Of a DNA stretch of 64,000 nucleotides, positions 44,838-52,863 are shown in pieces. The stretch is taken from NCBI GenBank assembly GCA_036490215.1, contig DASXEH010000056.1:157227-221226 (forward strand), written 5' to 3'. The notes below the pieces were generated by a model, which saw only the letters and a program-made list of their open reading frames with translations, was not told where the DNA came from and searched no databases. Source of the stretch: JASHSH01 sp036490215. Lineage in GTDB: Bacteria > Pseudomonadota > Alphaproteobacteria > Rhodospirillales > Magnetospirillaceae. Made by a program: the position numbers and the translations under genes. How positions within the stretch are numbered: the first letter of the stretch is position 1; each line of letters opens with the position of its first letter.

Positions 44838-45764
44838 ATGATCCTGGTCGGCTGCGAATCCCTGATCGATTTCGTTCCCGTGCGCAGCGATAGCGGGATG
44901 GATGCCTATCGTCCCGTGGTCGGCGGCGGCAATCTCAACATCGCGGTGGCGGCCGGGCGTTTGGGTGTGCCGGTCGCTTTCATCGGCGGCGTCTCGAGCG
45001 ATCCGTTCGGCGAAATGATCGTCGAGCATCTGCGTGAATCGAATGTCGATGTTGCGCGCGTGACGCGTTCGGCGCGGCAGACGACGCTGGCCTTCGTGAA
45101 GTACATCGATAAGCAAGCGCGCTACATGTTTTACGATGAGGCCAGCGCCGGACGCATGTGGCGCTTCGACTCTAAGGCTGTGCCGCTGGCGGGCGTCGAC
45201 CTTCTGCATATCGGCTCGACCACACTGATCAACGAACCGGTATCGGGCGAGACCAAACGCATGGCCGAGGCCCTGCGCGCCAAGGCCACCATCGCGATCG
45301 ATCCCAACTGCCGCCCAGCGATGACGCCGGACCCTGCGGCCTACCGCAAGCGCATCGCGGAACTGATGGCGCTCTCGGACATCATCCGCGTCTCGGTCGA
45401 AGATCTCGACTATCTGCGCCCGGGGTCGACGGCTGAGGCCGCGGCTGCAGACTGGCTGAAAGGCGGCGCAGCGGTCGTGATCGTGACCGATGGCGGCGCG
45501 GGCGCCACGGCCTATACGAAATCATCGCGGATGCATCGGCCGGCGCTCAAAGTCGAAGTCGTCGACACGATCGGCGCGGGCGATACCTTCCATGCGGCCT
45601 TTCTGGTCAACCTCTACGAAGCCAAGGTGATCCCGCGCGAGAAGCTGCGGGCACTGACGGAAAAGGAAATCGGTCCGGCGCTGGAATTCGCGGCACAAGC
45701 TGCCGCGATCACTTGCTCGCGACCAGGCGCCGATCCACCCTGGCGGCGGGAGATGCCGGTTTAA
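44838..45764 (+). CDS. PfkB family carbohydrate kinase (fructokinase-like)
   Basis: A 308-residue ribokinase-superfamily sugar kinase. MILVGCESLIDFVP and GGGNLNIAVAAGRLG are the N-terminal signatures. The C-terminal signature DTIGAGDTFHAAFL carries the catalytic Asp and the anion hole, and IAIDPNCRPAM is a further core block. Together with the FrcBCA-type importer this resembles the frcBCAK arrangement, in which FrcK is a kinase of the same family, so fructose or a related ketose is a reasonable substrate. Its stop overlaps that of the convergent class II aldolase gene by 3 bp. Confidence 0.88.
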   Translation: MILVGCESLIDFVPVRSDSGMDAYRPVVGGGNLNIAVAAGRLGVPVAFIGGVSSDPFGEMIVEHLRESNVDVARVTRSARQTTLAFVKYIDKQARYMFYDEASAGRMWRFDSKAVPLAGVDLLHIGSTTLINEPVSGETKRMAEALRAKATIAIDPNCRPAMTPDPAAYRKRIAELMALSDIIRVSVEDLDYLRPGSTAEAAAADWLKGGAAVVIVTDGGAGATAYTKSSRMHRPALKVEVVDTIGAGDTFHAAFLVNLYEAKVIPREKLRALTEKEIGPALEFAAQAAAITCSRPGADPPWRREMPV

Positions 45765-46567
45765 CGCCGACGGCGTCGGACTGGCCGCTTCACCACTTTG
45801 GTGGTGACACGCGGACGACGCGGGTTGGCGCGCAGCGGCTTCCCGGACTTCGCACCCGCGGCGGCTTCCAGCTTCTCGCGCTCCTGCGGCCCATACACCT
45901 GGAACTTCTCGACCACGCGCGCGATTTCCTCGTCGGGCAGAACGCGTGCGCCGCCGATGATCTGAGTCAGCACGTATTGCTTGGCGAGCGTTTCGAGTTC
46001 GACCGCCAGCCACAGCGCTCGATCGAGCGTCGGGCCTGTCGCGATCTGGCCGTGATTACCGAGCAGACAGCAGGTGCGGCCCTCAAGCGCCTTCAGCGCG
46101 TGCTCTGAGAGTTCCTTGGTCCCGTAGGTCGCGTATTCGGCGACGTTGATCGTCGGGCCACCGGCGCCGGCGATCATGTAATGCACCGCAGGAATCGGCT
46201 TGTGGCAGATGGCCAGTGCAGTTGCATAGTTGCTGTGGCAGTGGACCACGGCCCCCACCTCAGGCCGCGCCTTCAGAATGTCGAGATGGAAGCGCCATTC
46301 CGTCGAAGGCATCAGGGCACCTTCGAAACTACCGTAGTCGCCGTCGATCGGCATCCGGCAGAGATCGGAGGGCTTCATCTTTTCGTAGGGCATCGCCGTC
46401 GGCGTGATCAGCATCACCTTGCCGAAACGCAGGCTGATATTGCCCGAGGTGCCCTGATTGATGCCCAACGCGTTCATCTCCTTGCAGGCGGCGATGATCG
46501 CGCGCCGCGCAGCAAGCTCCTTGGCGGAGATGGAAGCGGAGCGCCGCGAATTGGACGCTTCAGGCAT
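45761..46567 (-). CDS. class II aldolase/adducin family protein, fuculose-phosphate aldolase-like
   Basis: A 268-residue zinc enzyme. NQGTSGNISLRFGKVMLITPT opens the fold, Glu in MPSTEWRFHLDIL is the catalytic acid/base position, zinc ligands are in VVHCHSNYATA and LGNHGQIATG, and the family length of about 220 is reached near residue 235. L-fuculose-1-phosphate aldolase, L-ribulose-5-phosphate 4-epimerase or an oxidised-sugar (OtnC-like) aldolase are candidates. The last 30 or so residues are an unusual Arg/Lys/Pro-rich tail ending in five arginines. It converges on the PfkB gene with overlapping stops. Confidence 0.86.
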   Translation of the reverse strand: MPEASNSRRSASISAKELAARRAIIAACKEMNALGINQGTSGNISLRFGKVMLITPTAMPYEKMKPSDLCRMPIDGDYGSFEGALMPSTEWRFHLDILKARPEVGAVVHCHSNYATALAICHKPIPAVHYMIAGAGGPTINVAEYATYGTKELSEHALKALEGRTCCLLGNHGQIATGPTLDRALWLAVELETLAKQYVLTQIIGGARVLPDEEIARVVEKFQVYGPQEREKLEAAAGAKSGKPLRANPRRPRVTTKVVKRPVRRRRR

Positions 46568-46590
46568 AGTGTGCTCCTCGGGCTACGCGA

Positions 46591-47163
46591 TCAGCCGGCG
46601 CGGCGCAGAGACGGCGAGACGGCCACGGTCAGCGCGGTGGCCAGTACGATCTTCAGTGCTTCGCCGGCGAGGAAGGGCAGCAGACCTCCGGCGATCGCCT
46701 TGTCCATGCCGATCAGTGTCGACAGGTAGCCGACACCGAGCACGAACACCAGGGCATCGGCAAACAGGAAAGTGAGCAGCGCGCCGACCGGACGACGGGT
46801 CATGCCGCGCTCGACCAGCCAGCCGGCAACGATCGCAGAGATCGCAAAGCCGACCAGATAGCCACCGGTCGGCCCGGCCATATAAAGCGGGCCGACGCCA
46901 CCGGTGAAGACCGGCAGACCGGCGACGCCTTCGATCAGATAGGCGACCAAGGTCGTGCCGGCGAGACGCCAGCCATAGGTGGCGCCGATCATCAGCACCA
47001 CGAAGGTTTGCATGGTCATCGGCACCGGCCAGAACGGCACTTTCACATGCGCCGACACGGCCAAAAGGATCGAACCGGCCAGAATCAACGCCAAAGCGCG
47101 CGGCAGGGTGTTGGCGGCGGTGCGCGGCCAAATGCGGGCGGCAAGCGTCGTGGCGGTCGTCAT
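46591..47163 (-). CDS. bioY: biotin transporter BioY (S component)
   Basis: A 190-residue integral membrane protein of the BioY family, the substrate-binding subunit of the biotin ECF-type importer. It can work alone in some alphaproteobacteria. Six hydrophobic spans are apparent, with the family marks WPVPMTMQTFVVLMIG, GLPVFTGGVGPLYMAGPTGGYLVGF and LAGEALKIVLATAL. The start at 47163 follows GGAGGATCATC. A hairpin just upstream overlaps the ribosome-binding site. No bioM/bioN genes are present. I saw no BioR-type operator upstream. Confidence 0.93.
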   Translation of the reverse strand: MTTATTLAARIWPRTAANTLPRALALILAGSILLAVSAHVKVPFWPVPMTMQTFVVLMIGATYGWRLAGTTLVAYLIEGVAGLPVFTGGVGPLYMAGPTGGYLVGFAISAIVAGWLVERGMTRRPVGALLTFLFADALVFVLGVGYLSTLIGMDKAIAGGLLPFLAGEALKIVLATALTVAVSPSLRRAG

Positions 47164-47172
47164 GATGATCCT

Positions 47173-47194
47173 CCGGAAGGGAATGTCCCTCCGG
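47173..47194 (-). promoter_or_regulatory. hairpin overlapping the bioY ribosome-binding site
   Basis: On the minus strand CCGGAGGGA, a CAT loop and TCCCTTCCGG pair with one bulged base. The 3' arm overlaps the Shine-Dalgarno GGAGG of bioY (47170-47174). Formation could reduce translation. Confidence 0.4.
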
Positions 47195-47237
47195 TCATAC
47201 GACACTGGCGGATAGGGTCAAGCCTTTCCTAGCCGGT

Positions 47238-48254
47238 TTACGACCTTAACTTGAATACCCGCTCTGCGTTTCGCCAATAGATTTTGGCCCGCTCGTCCTC
47301 GGTGATGGCCGCGCCGTCAAGAAACGCCACGCCCTCCTCGACCGACTCATAGGGATGATCGGCCGCGAACATGATGCGATCAACCCCCAGCACGTCCAGG
47401 CTGAGGCGCAGCGCCGGCATCGACATCACGCCGCTGGTGCTGATCACAAAATTCGTCAGGAAATATTCGCTGGGCAGCAGCCGCATTTTCGGAACCGCGC
47501 CGATCTTCACTTGGAGCAGATAGCGGTTGTCGAGACGCTGCAGCCAGAATGGCAGCCCCTCGCCCATATGGCCGAGCACGATCATCAGCTTCGGGAAGCG
47601 ATCGAACACGCCCGACATGATAAGGCGCATCACGTGCAAGCCAGTCTCGGCGGCGAAACCCCAGCCGGCGAAATAGAGACCGTAGTCGAGATAGGGCCCG
47701 ACCATGCTCGGCGCCGGTTCGCGCGGATGGAGGTAGATCGGCGCATCCAGGGACTCGGCCGCTTCGAAGATCGGCCAGTATTTCTGATCGTCGAGATACT
47801 CGCCCATCGTATGGGAGTTGATAATCACGCCCTTGAGACCGAGTGCGTTGACCCCGCGCTCGATCTCCTGCGCGGCGCCCTTGGGATAATTCGGCGCAAC
47901 AGCTGCCAGCCCCGCCAAGCGCTTCGGATTGGCGCGAACCGCTTCAGACAACCGGTCATTCGATTGCGCGGCCAGCGCTGTGGCCGTGACCGCGTCGAAC
48001 ACCTGCACGCCAGGTGCCGTCAGCGAGAGCACCTGAACATCGATGCTGGTCTGGTCCATATGGGCGATGCGGCCCGCTCCGATATCGAGCAGCCGCGCAT
48101 GGACCATCTTGGTGCCAGGGCTGTCGCCCAGGATCGTCTGCCCCATCATGCGGAAACCCGGTTCGACATAGCGGCTGGCCAAAACCTTGGCCCATTCGTC
48201 GGCGATCTCCTGGGTGACGAATGCTTCCTCGACCGCGATGCGCTTCATGGCCAT
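47238..48254 (-). CDS. amidohydrolase family protein, 2,3-dihydroxybenzoate/gamma-resorcylate decarboxylase-like
   Basis: A 338-residue TIM-barrel metalloenzyme of the ACMSD-like amidohydrolase branch. It lacks the HxH of true hydrolases and has Glu in IAVEEAF instead, as in non-oxidative aromatic decarboxylases. Other ligands are His in IYLHPREPAPS, His in VLGHMGEGLPFW and Asp in FAADHPYESVEEG. It would decarboxylate a hydroxybenzoate (dihydroxybenzoate, resorcylate or carboxyvanillate type) in the cytoplasm. It follows the aldehyde dehydrogenase gene by 39 bp, and together they suggest a small aromatic pathway. Confidence 0.87.
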   Translation of the reverse strand: MAMKRIAVEEAFVTQEIADEWAKVLASRYVEPGFRMMGQTILGDSPGTKMVHARLLDIGAGRIAHMDQTSIDVQVLSLTAPGVQVFDAVTATALAAQSNDRLSEAVRANPKRLAGLAAVAPNYPKGAAQEIERGVNALGLKGVIINSHTMGEYLDDQKYWPIFEAAESLDAPIYLHPREPAPSMVGPYLDYGLYFAGWGFAAETGLHVMRLIMSGVFDRFPKLMIVLGHMGEGLPFWLQRLDNRYLLQVKIGAVPKMRLLPSEYFLTNFVISTSGVMSMPALRLSLDVLGVDRIMFAADHPYESVEEGVAFLDGAAITEDERAKIYWRNAERVFKLRS

Positions 48255-48293
48255 CACTCGTTCCTCGTCTTTTGAGTCGATGTCGGCGTTGGA

Positions 48294-49742
48294 TCAGATC
48301 GGATAGGGCTGGTTTGGGTCCTCGATCGAGACCCACTGCACTTCCGTGAACTCGTTGATGCCGGGCTGACCGCCGAAGCGGCCATAGCCGCTGGCCTTCA
48401 TCCCACCCAACGGCATTTGTGCTTCGTCATGCACCGTCGGCCCGTTGATGTGGCAGCAGCCGAAATCAAGCCGGCTGGCCAGTTCGAGGGCCAGTTTGAC
48501 GTTGTTGGTGAAGATCGAAGACGACAGCCCGTATTCGGTGTCGTTGGCGACGCGCACGGCATCGTCGGCATCTTTGACGCGCACCAGGCAGGCCATCGGC
48601 GCGAATGACTCTTCGTAATAGACGCGCATCTCAGGGGTAACCCGATCGAGCACCGTGGCCGACATGAAGGTGCCGTCAACCGATCCGCCCGCCAGCAGCT
48701 TCGCGCCCTTGGCGACGGCGTCTTTTACGAGACCGTCTGCGCGGGTGGCGGCATCGCGGCCGATCATCGAACCCAGCGGCACGTTGCTGGTGCGTGGGTT
48801 GCCCGCCGCCATGGTGCCGGCCTTGGCCGCCAGCTTGGAGGCGAAGACATCGGCGATCTTGGTGTCGACCACGATCCGTTCGGTCGACATGCAGATCTGT
48901 CCCTGATGCATGAAGGCGCCGAAGGCTGCCGCACGCACCGCGTTGTCGATATCGGCGTCTTCGAGCACCAGCATCGGTGCCTTGCCGCCGAGTTCGAGCA
49001 GCGCCGGCTTGAGATAGCGTGCGCAGGTTTCGGCCACGAGCTTGCCCGTCTTGGTCGAGCCGGTGAAGTTGACGCGACGCACTGCCGGATGGGCGATCAT
49101 CGTCTCGACAATTTTGCCGGCATCGGCTGGCGCGTTGGTGATCAAATTCAGAACGCCCGGCGGCAGGCCCGCGTCGCGCATCGTCTCGACCAGCAGGAAC
49201 TGCGTGCCGGGGCTCAGCTCCGACGCCTTGAGCACGACGGTGTTGCCGCAGGCCAGTGCTGTCGCAAACGCGCGGACGGCCAAAATGATCGGGGCATTCC
49301 ACGGCGCGATCGAGAGGACCACACCGGCGGGACGGCGGATCGCCATCGCCATCATGCCGGGCTTATCGCCGGGAATGACCTCGCCCTTGATATGCGTGGT
49401 CAGCGATGCCGCTTCGCGCAGCATGCTCGCTGCCAGATGGACGTTGAAGCTGACCCAGGGCGCCGCCGCACCGGTTTCAGCCATCATCAGATCGGTGAAA
49501 TCCTCGGTGCGGTCGTGCAGCAGCGTCGACGCCTGCAGCAAAATATCGCGCCGGCGATTGGGCCCGAGGCGCGACCACGCAGGAAACGCTCGTGCCGCCG
49601 AATCCACCGCCGCGCGGGCATCCTCGACCGTCGCCGCAGCGGCTTGAGTGACAACGTCGCCGGTGATCGGATCGGCCCGATCAAAGGTCGCGCCGCTGGC
49701 CGCGTTCACCGCCTTGTTGTCGATGATCAGCATGGACTTCAT
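48294..49742 (-). CDS. aldehyde dehydrogenase, vanillin/benzaldehyde type
   Basis: A 482-residue NAD(P)-dependent aldehyde dehydrogenase. The catalytic Cys lies in FMHQGQICMSTERIVVD, the Glu in ALLELGGKAPM, and FTGSTKTGKLVAE is the cofactor turn. The QGQICMS context is typical of vanillin, benzaldehyde and salicylaldehyde dehydrogenases rather than the semialdehyde enzymes, and it differs from the ALDH at 24.3 kb. The start at 49742 follows GGGAGGGACGTG. It is first in an operon with the decarboxylase-like gene. The upstream region contains an imperfect long inverted repeat. Confidence 0.9.
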   Translation of the reverse strand: MKSMLIIDNKAVNAASGATFDRADPITGDVVTQAAAATVEDARAAVDSAARAFPAWSRLGPNRRRDILLQASTLLHDRTEDFTDLMMAETGAAAPWVSFNVHLAASMLREAASLTTHIKGEVIPGDKPGMMAMAIRRPAGVVLSIAPWNAPIILAVRAFATALACGNTVVLKASELSPGTQFLLVETMRDAGLPPGVLNLITNAPADAGKIVETMIAHPAVRRVNFTGSTKTGKLVAETCARYLKPALLELGGKAPMLVLEDADIDNAVRAAAFGAFMHQGQICMSTERIVVDTKIADVFASKLAAKAGTMAAGNPRTSNVPLGSMIGRDAATRADGLVKDAVAKGAKLLAGGSVDGTFMSATVLDRVTPEMRVYYEESFAPMACLVRVKDADDAVRVANDTEYGLSSSIFTNNVKLALELASRLDFGCCHINGPTVHDEAQMPLGGMKASGYGRFGGQPGINEFTEVQWVSIEDPNQPYPI

Positions 49743-49831
49743 CACGTCCCTCCCATTCCTGTTCTCGCTCGCGTGATCGCGATGCTTGGGCGGACGTGGT
49801 CGCGGCCGCTATCGATTCGTTGGCCGCATTT

Positions 49832-49871
49832 TGTACCACATCACGGCAATTGAATACCGTTTTGTGATACA
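49832..49871. promoter_or_regulatory. long imperfect inverted repeat upstream of the aromatic ALDH operon
   Basis: TGTACCACATCACGG (49832-49846) and CCGTTTTGTGATACA (49857-49871) pair at 12 of 15 positions around a 10-bp spacer, 90-129 bp upstream of the ALDH start. The half-site TGTAYCACA resembles operators of GntR-type repressors. No such regulator is adjacent. Confidence 0.5.
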
Positions 49872-49918
49872 GATGCAGTCAGGCCGGTGGCTGGCAGAGG
49901 TGGGCTTTTACGCCCGTC

Positions 49919-50635
49919 TTATTTGTCGCCGGCGATCTCGTCGATGGCGTGCCGCAGGATCACGGCGATGCGCTTCTGCTCGTCGATCGAGGCGTTGGCG
50001 TATTCGCGCAGGACGGCCTTGAGATCGCGGCGCACGGCCAGCAACTCATCGGTCATCATGCGGAGATCGTCATCGCCGTCGATGGGTGACTCACCCGAGA
50101 AGACGCGGCGCAGCCGGTCCATCTTCGAAGCGATGCGGCCGAGCTGGCCGAGCATCGTATCGGCGGCCGCACGATTGGCGACGAGATGAGCCTTGCCGGT
50201 GTCGGTGATGCGGTAGAGCTTCTTCGCGCCATCCGCTTCCACCGTCGCGGAACCGATCTCTTCGAGATAGGTCAGCGCCGGATAGACCATGCCGGGGCTC
50301 GGGCTGTAGAAGCCGCCCGACCGTTCATCGAGTTCCTTGATCAGCTCATAGCCATGACGCGGCTTCTGTTCGAGCAGCGCCAGGATGATCAACTGCAGAT
50401 CGGCCGCACCGAGCTTGCGTCCACGCCCCAGGCCGTGACCTTCGCCGCCGAAATCGCCGAAGCCACCGAAACCGTGATGGCGGCCATGGCGCCGCATATG
50501 GCGACGGCCATGACCGTGATCGTGACCATGATGGGGGTCGCCATGATCGTGATGGAAATCGTCACCGTAACGGTTACCTTCGTCGAAGGGCCCATCCTCA
50601 TGGCCATGCCAGTGCCGTCCAAAACCGAATCGCAT
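49919..50635 (-). CDS. PadR family regulator with His-rich N-terminus (YqjI-like)
   Basis: A 238-residue PadR-type winged-helix regulator. The first 70 or so residues contain 16 histidines with many Gly, Asp and Arg and no Cys. The HTH follows (LQLIILALLEQKPRHGYELIKEL, YSPSPGMVYPALTYLEE) and then a helical dimerisation domain with a central GDDDLRM turn. This layout matches E. coli YqjI, a nickel-responsive PadR repressor. A transition metal is therefore the likely signal, though the lack of Cys could change metal preference. A perfect palindrome lies 31 bp upstream, suggesting autoregulation. It stands 93 bp after lutC. Confidence 0.87.
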   Translation of the reverse strand: MRFGFGRHWHGHEDGPFDEGNRYGDDFHHDHGDPHHGHDHGHGRRHMRRHGRHHGFGGFGDFGGEGHGLGRGRKLGAADLQLIILALLEQKPRHGYELIKELDERSGGFYSPSPGMVYPALTYLEEIGSATVEADGAKKLYRITDTGKAHLVANRAAADTMLGQLGRIASKMDRLRRVFSGESPIDGDDDLRMMTDELLAVRRDLKAVLREYANASIDEQKRIAVILRHAIDEIAGDK

Positions 50636-50665
50636 AGAAATACCTCTTACGTTATGTCGATTGAT

Positions 50666-50679
50666 ATATCTTAAGATAT
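50666..50679. promoter_or_regulatory. perfect palindrome upstream of the PadR gene
   Basis: ATATCTTAAGATAT is a perfect 14-bp palindrome in the AT-rich 93-bp gap between lutC and the PadR-type gene. It begins 31 bp before the start codon, so bound protein would block transcription initiation or elongation. Confidence 0.6.
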
Positions 50680-50728
50680 GTTTTCTGACACGAATGTCAA
50701 GACACGAGAATCCGGGTCTTTCAGAGGG

Positions 50729-51415
50729 TCAGTTGTCGACGACGACGATGTGGAGGCGCATCGGCCCGTGCGATCCGATCTGGAGCACGGATTCGATGTC
50801 GCCGGTGCGCGATGGGCCGGAAATGAAGTTCACACTGCGCGGCATCGCCTCACCCCGCGCTTCGGCTGTCTCGCGCAGCTTGGCCCAGGCTTGTTCCGAA
50901 GCGGCGACCACCTGATCTTTGCGCAGCACCACGATATGGGTGCTCGGCAACAGATTGAGCGTGGTCGGACGCTCGGCGCCCGAGGTCATCACCAGCGTGC
51001 CCGACTCGGCGATCGCGGCGAAGGCCGGCGTGATGCTGACGGCATCGGTCCCCTGCGCGCGATCGCGGCGCAGACGGAGCAACGGCTGGCTCGACCATGG
51101 AATCGAATCGAGTACCGGATCGGGCGACATCACCGCCTCGGCCGGCAGGTTGTAGCGCGCGAGATAGCTGGTCACCGCCTGCGGCACGGCCTCGTTGTTA
51201 GCCACGCGATCGACCGTGGCATCGCAGTTCTGCATCAGTTGGGAAAACAGACCCACGAGCCCATCGGCGTCGAGCCCCTTGGTCCGCTCGGGAATCAAAT
51301 TCGCCTTATGCCCGGCAAGACGCGCCTTGAGCGGCGCAGCGGCTTCCTCACTCAAGGGCGCGATACGCCCGAGTGATTTACGGACTCCGCCAAGAATCTG
51401 ATCGCGCGCGCTCAT
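50729..51415 (-). CDS. lutC: lactate utilization protein C (LUD domain)
   Basis: A 228-residue LutC/YkgG-family protein, the third subunit of the iron-sulfur L-lactate dehydrogenase LutABC, which feeds electrons into the respiratory chain. The LUD domain is recognised by VSITPAFAAIAESGTLVMTSG, PTTLNLLPSTHIVVLRKDQVV and SVNFISGPSRTGDIESVLQIGSHGP-type segments (FISGPSRTGDIE, GSHGPMRLHIVVVDN). It is the last of three lut genes, 19 bp after lutB. It has no signal peptide and is cytoplasmic. Confidence 0.92.
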   Translation of the reverse strand: MSARDQILGGVRKSLGRIAPLSEEAAAPLKARLAGHKANLIPERTKGLDADGLVGLFSQLMQNCDATVDRVANNEAVPQAVTSYLARYNLPAEAVMSPDPVLDSIPWSSQPLLRLRRDRAQGTDAVSITPAFAAIAESGTLVMTSGAERPTTLNLLPSTHIVVLRKDQVVAASEQAWAKLRETAEARGEAMPRSVNFISGPSRTGDIESVLQIGSHGPMRLHIVVVDN

Positions 51416-51434
51416 ATGTCTCGTCGCTCCGCGC

Positions 51435-52856
51435 TCATCGCTTCGCCCGTTGCTGTTCGGCCCACAGACTCATGAAGCTGCGGCCCTCGGGCGCGGGCAA
51501 ATCGCGGCCCTTGGTCCAACCACCGGCCAGTGGCAGCGTACGGAACTTGCCGCGCGATCCAGCTTGGTTGCCGAGGAAACGCGATGCCAACTCAGCGCCC
51601 CAACGATAAAGACCCGGCCGCTTGGCGAGATAGGCCCAGAGCTTGAGACCGAGGCGATAGCGTGAGGCCGAGGCGCGCTGCCATTCCCGCTCGCGCCAAT
51701 GGCGCATCATCTTCGGCAGCGGGATCTTCACCGGGCAGACGCTCTCGCATTTGCCGCAGAAGGTCGACGCGTTGGGCAGATGCCCGGCGGTATCGACGCC
51801 GATCAGGCTCGGCGTCAGCACCGCGCCCATCGGACCCGAATAGACCCAGCCATAGGCATGGCCGCCGACCGAGAGAAACACGGGGCAATGATTGAGACAG
51901 GCCGAGCAGCGGATACAGCGCAGCATGTCCTGAAATTCGGTGCCGATCATGGCCGAGCGGCCGTTGTCGAGCAGCACTACATGGAATTCGCCCGGCCCAT
52001 CGCGATCGGCCGCGCGGCGTGGCCCGGTCGAGAAGGTCACATAGGTCGAAATCTCCTGCCCCGTGGCCGAGCGCGGCAGAAGGCGCAGCAGCGTCATCGT
52101 GTCTTCCAGCGTCGGCACCACCTTCTCGATCGTGGTCACGACGATATGCGCCTTGGGCAGCGTTTGCGTCAGGTCGCCATTGCCTTCGTTGGTGACGATG
52201 GCAGTCGAGCCGGTTTCCGCGATCAAGAAATTCGCACCCGTGATGCCGACATCGGCGGCGAGGAACTTGTCGCGCAGCACCGCGCGGCCTTCATCGGCCA
52301 GCACGCGCCGGTCGTCGAGGTAGCGGTCCGGCGGCAGATCGGTATGCGCTTTGCGGAACGCCTCGACCCACTGATCGCGTACCAGATGGAATGCCGGCGC
52401 GATCAGATGGCTCGGCGGTTCATGCCGCAGCTGAACGATATACTCACCCATATCGGTCTCGACCGGGACGACACCATTCGCTTCGAGGAAATCGTTAAGG
52501 CCGATTTCCTCGGTAACGATCGACTTGCCTTTGGTTGCGGTACGCGCACCCAGACGTTTGCAAATACTGAGTACCGCCTCGCGCGCCTCGGCCGCATTGC
52601 GCGCCCAATGCACCTGGCCGCCGCTGGCGATGACATTGCGCTCGAAGGTCTCGAGATAGAAATCGAGATGGGCGAGCGTGTGATCCTTGATCGCCTTGCC
52701 CTCGTCGCGTAGCGCTTCGAACTCGGGCAGCTTGCCGACGGCATTGCGGCGATGGGCCGGAAGATCGGTGCCCGCCTGCTTGAGTGCCTGCCGCAATGTC
52801 GGGCTGGCGATTGCCTCGGTCGTGTTCTTTTTGAACCTCTGCGTGCTGATTTCCAT
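51435..52856 (-). CDS. lutB: lactate utilization protein B, iron-sulfur protein
   Basis: A 473-residue LutB/YkgF-family subunit of the L-lactate oxidising complex. The N-terminal part is a LUD-type domain (KGKSIVTEEIGLNDFLEANG, ITGANFLIAETGSTAIVTNEGNGDL-type block). Then come two [4Fe-4S] motifs, CIRCSACLNHCP and CGKCESVCPVKIP, at residues of about 315-385, and a helical C-terminus. ATG at 52856 lies 7 bp past lutA; an in-frame upstream ATG would overlap lutA and is less likely. With LutA and LutC it oxidises L-lactate to pyruvate in the cytoplasm or at the membrane face. Confidence 0.93.
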   Translation of the reverse strand: MEISTQRFKKNTTEAIASPTLRQALKQAGTDLPAHRRNAVGKLPEFEALRDEGKAIKDHTLAHLDFYLETFERNVIASGGQVHWARNAAEAREAVLSICKRLGARTATKGKSIVTEEIGLNDFLEANGVVPVETDMGEYIVQLRHEPPSHLIAPAFHLVRDQWVEAFRKAHTDLPPDRYLDDRRVLADEGRAVLRDKFLAADVGITGANFLIAETGSTAIVTNEGNGDLTQTLPKAHIVVTTIEKVVPTLEDTMTLLRLLPRSATGQEISTYVTFSTGPRRAADRDGPGEFHVVLLDNGRSAMIGTEFQDMLRCIRCSACLNHCPVFLSVGGHAYGWVYSGPMGAVLTPSLIGVDTAGHLPNASTFCGKCESVCPVKIPLPKMMRHWREREWQRASASRYRLGLKLWAYLAKRPGLYRWGAELASRFLGNQAGSRGKFRTLPLAGGWTKGRDLPAPEGRSFMSLWAEQQRAKR

Positions 52857-52863
52857 CGCCGGC

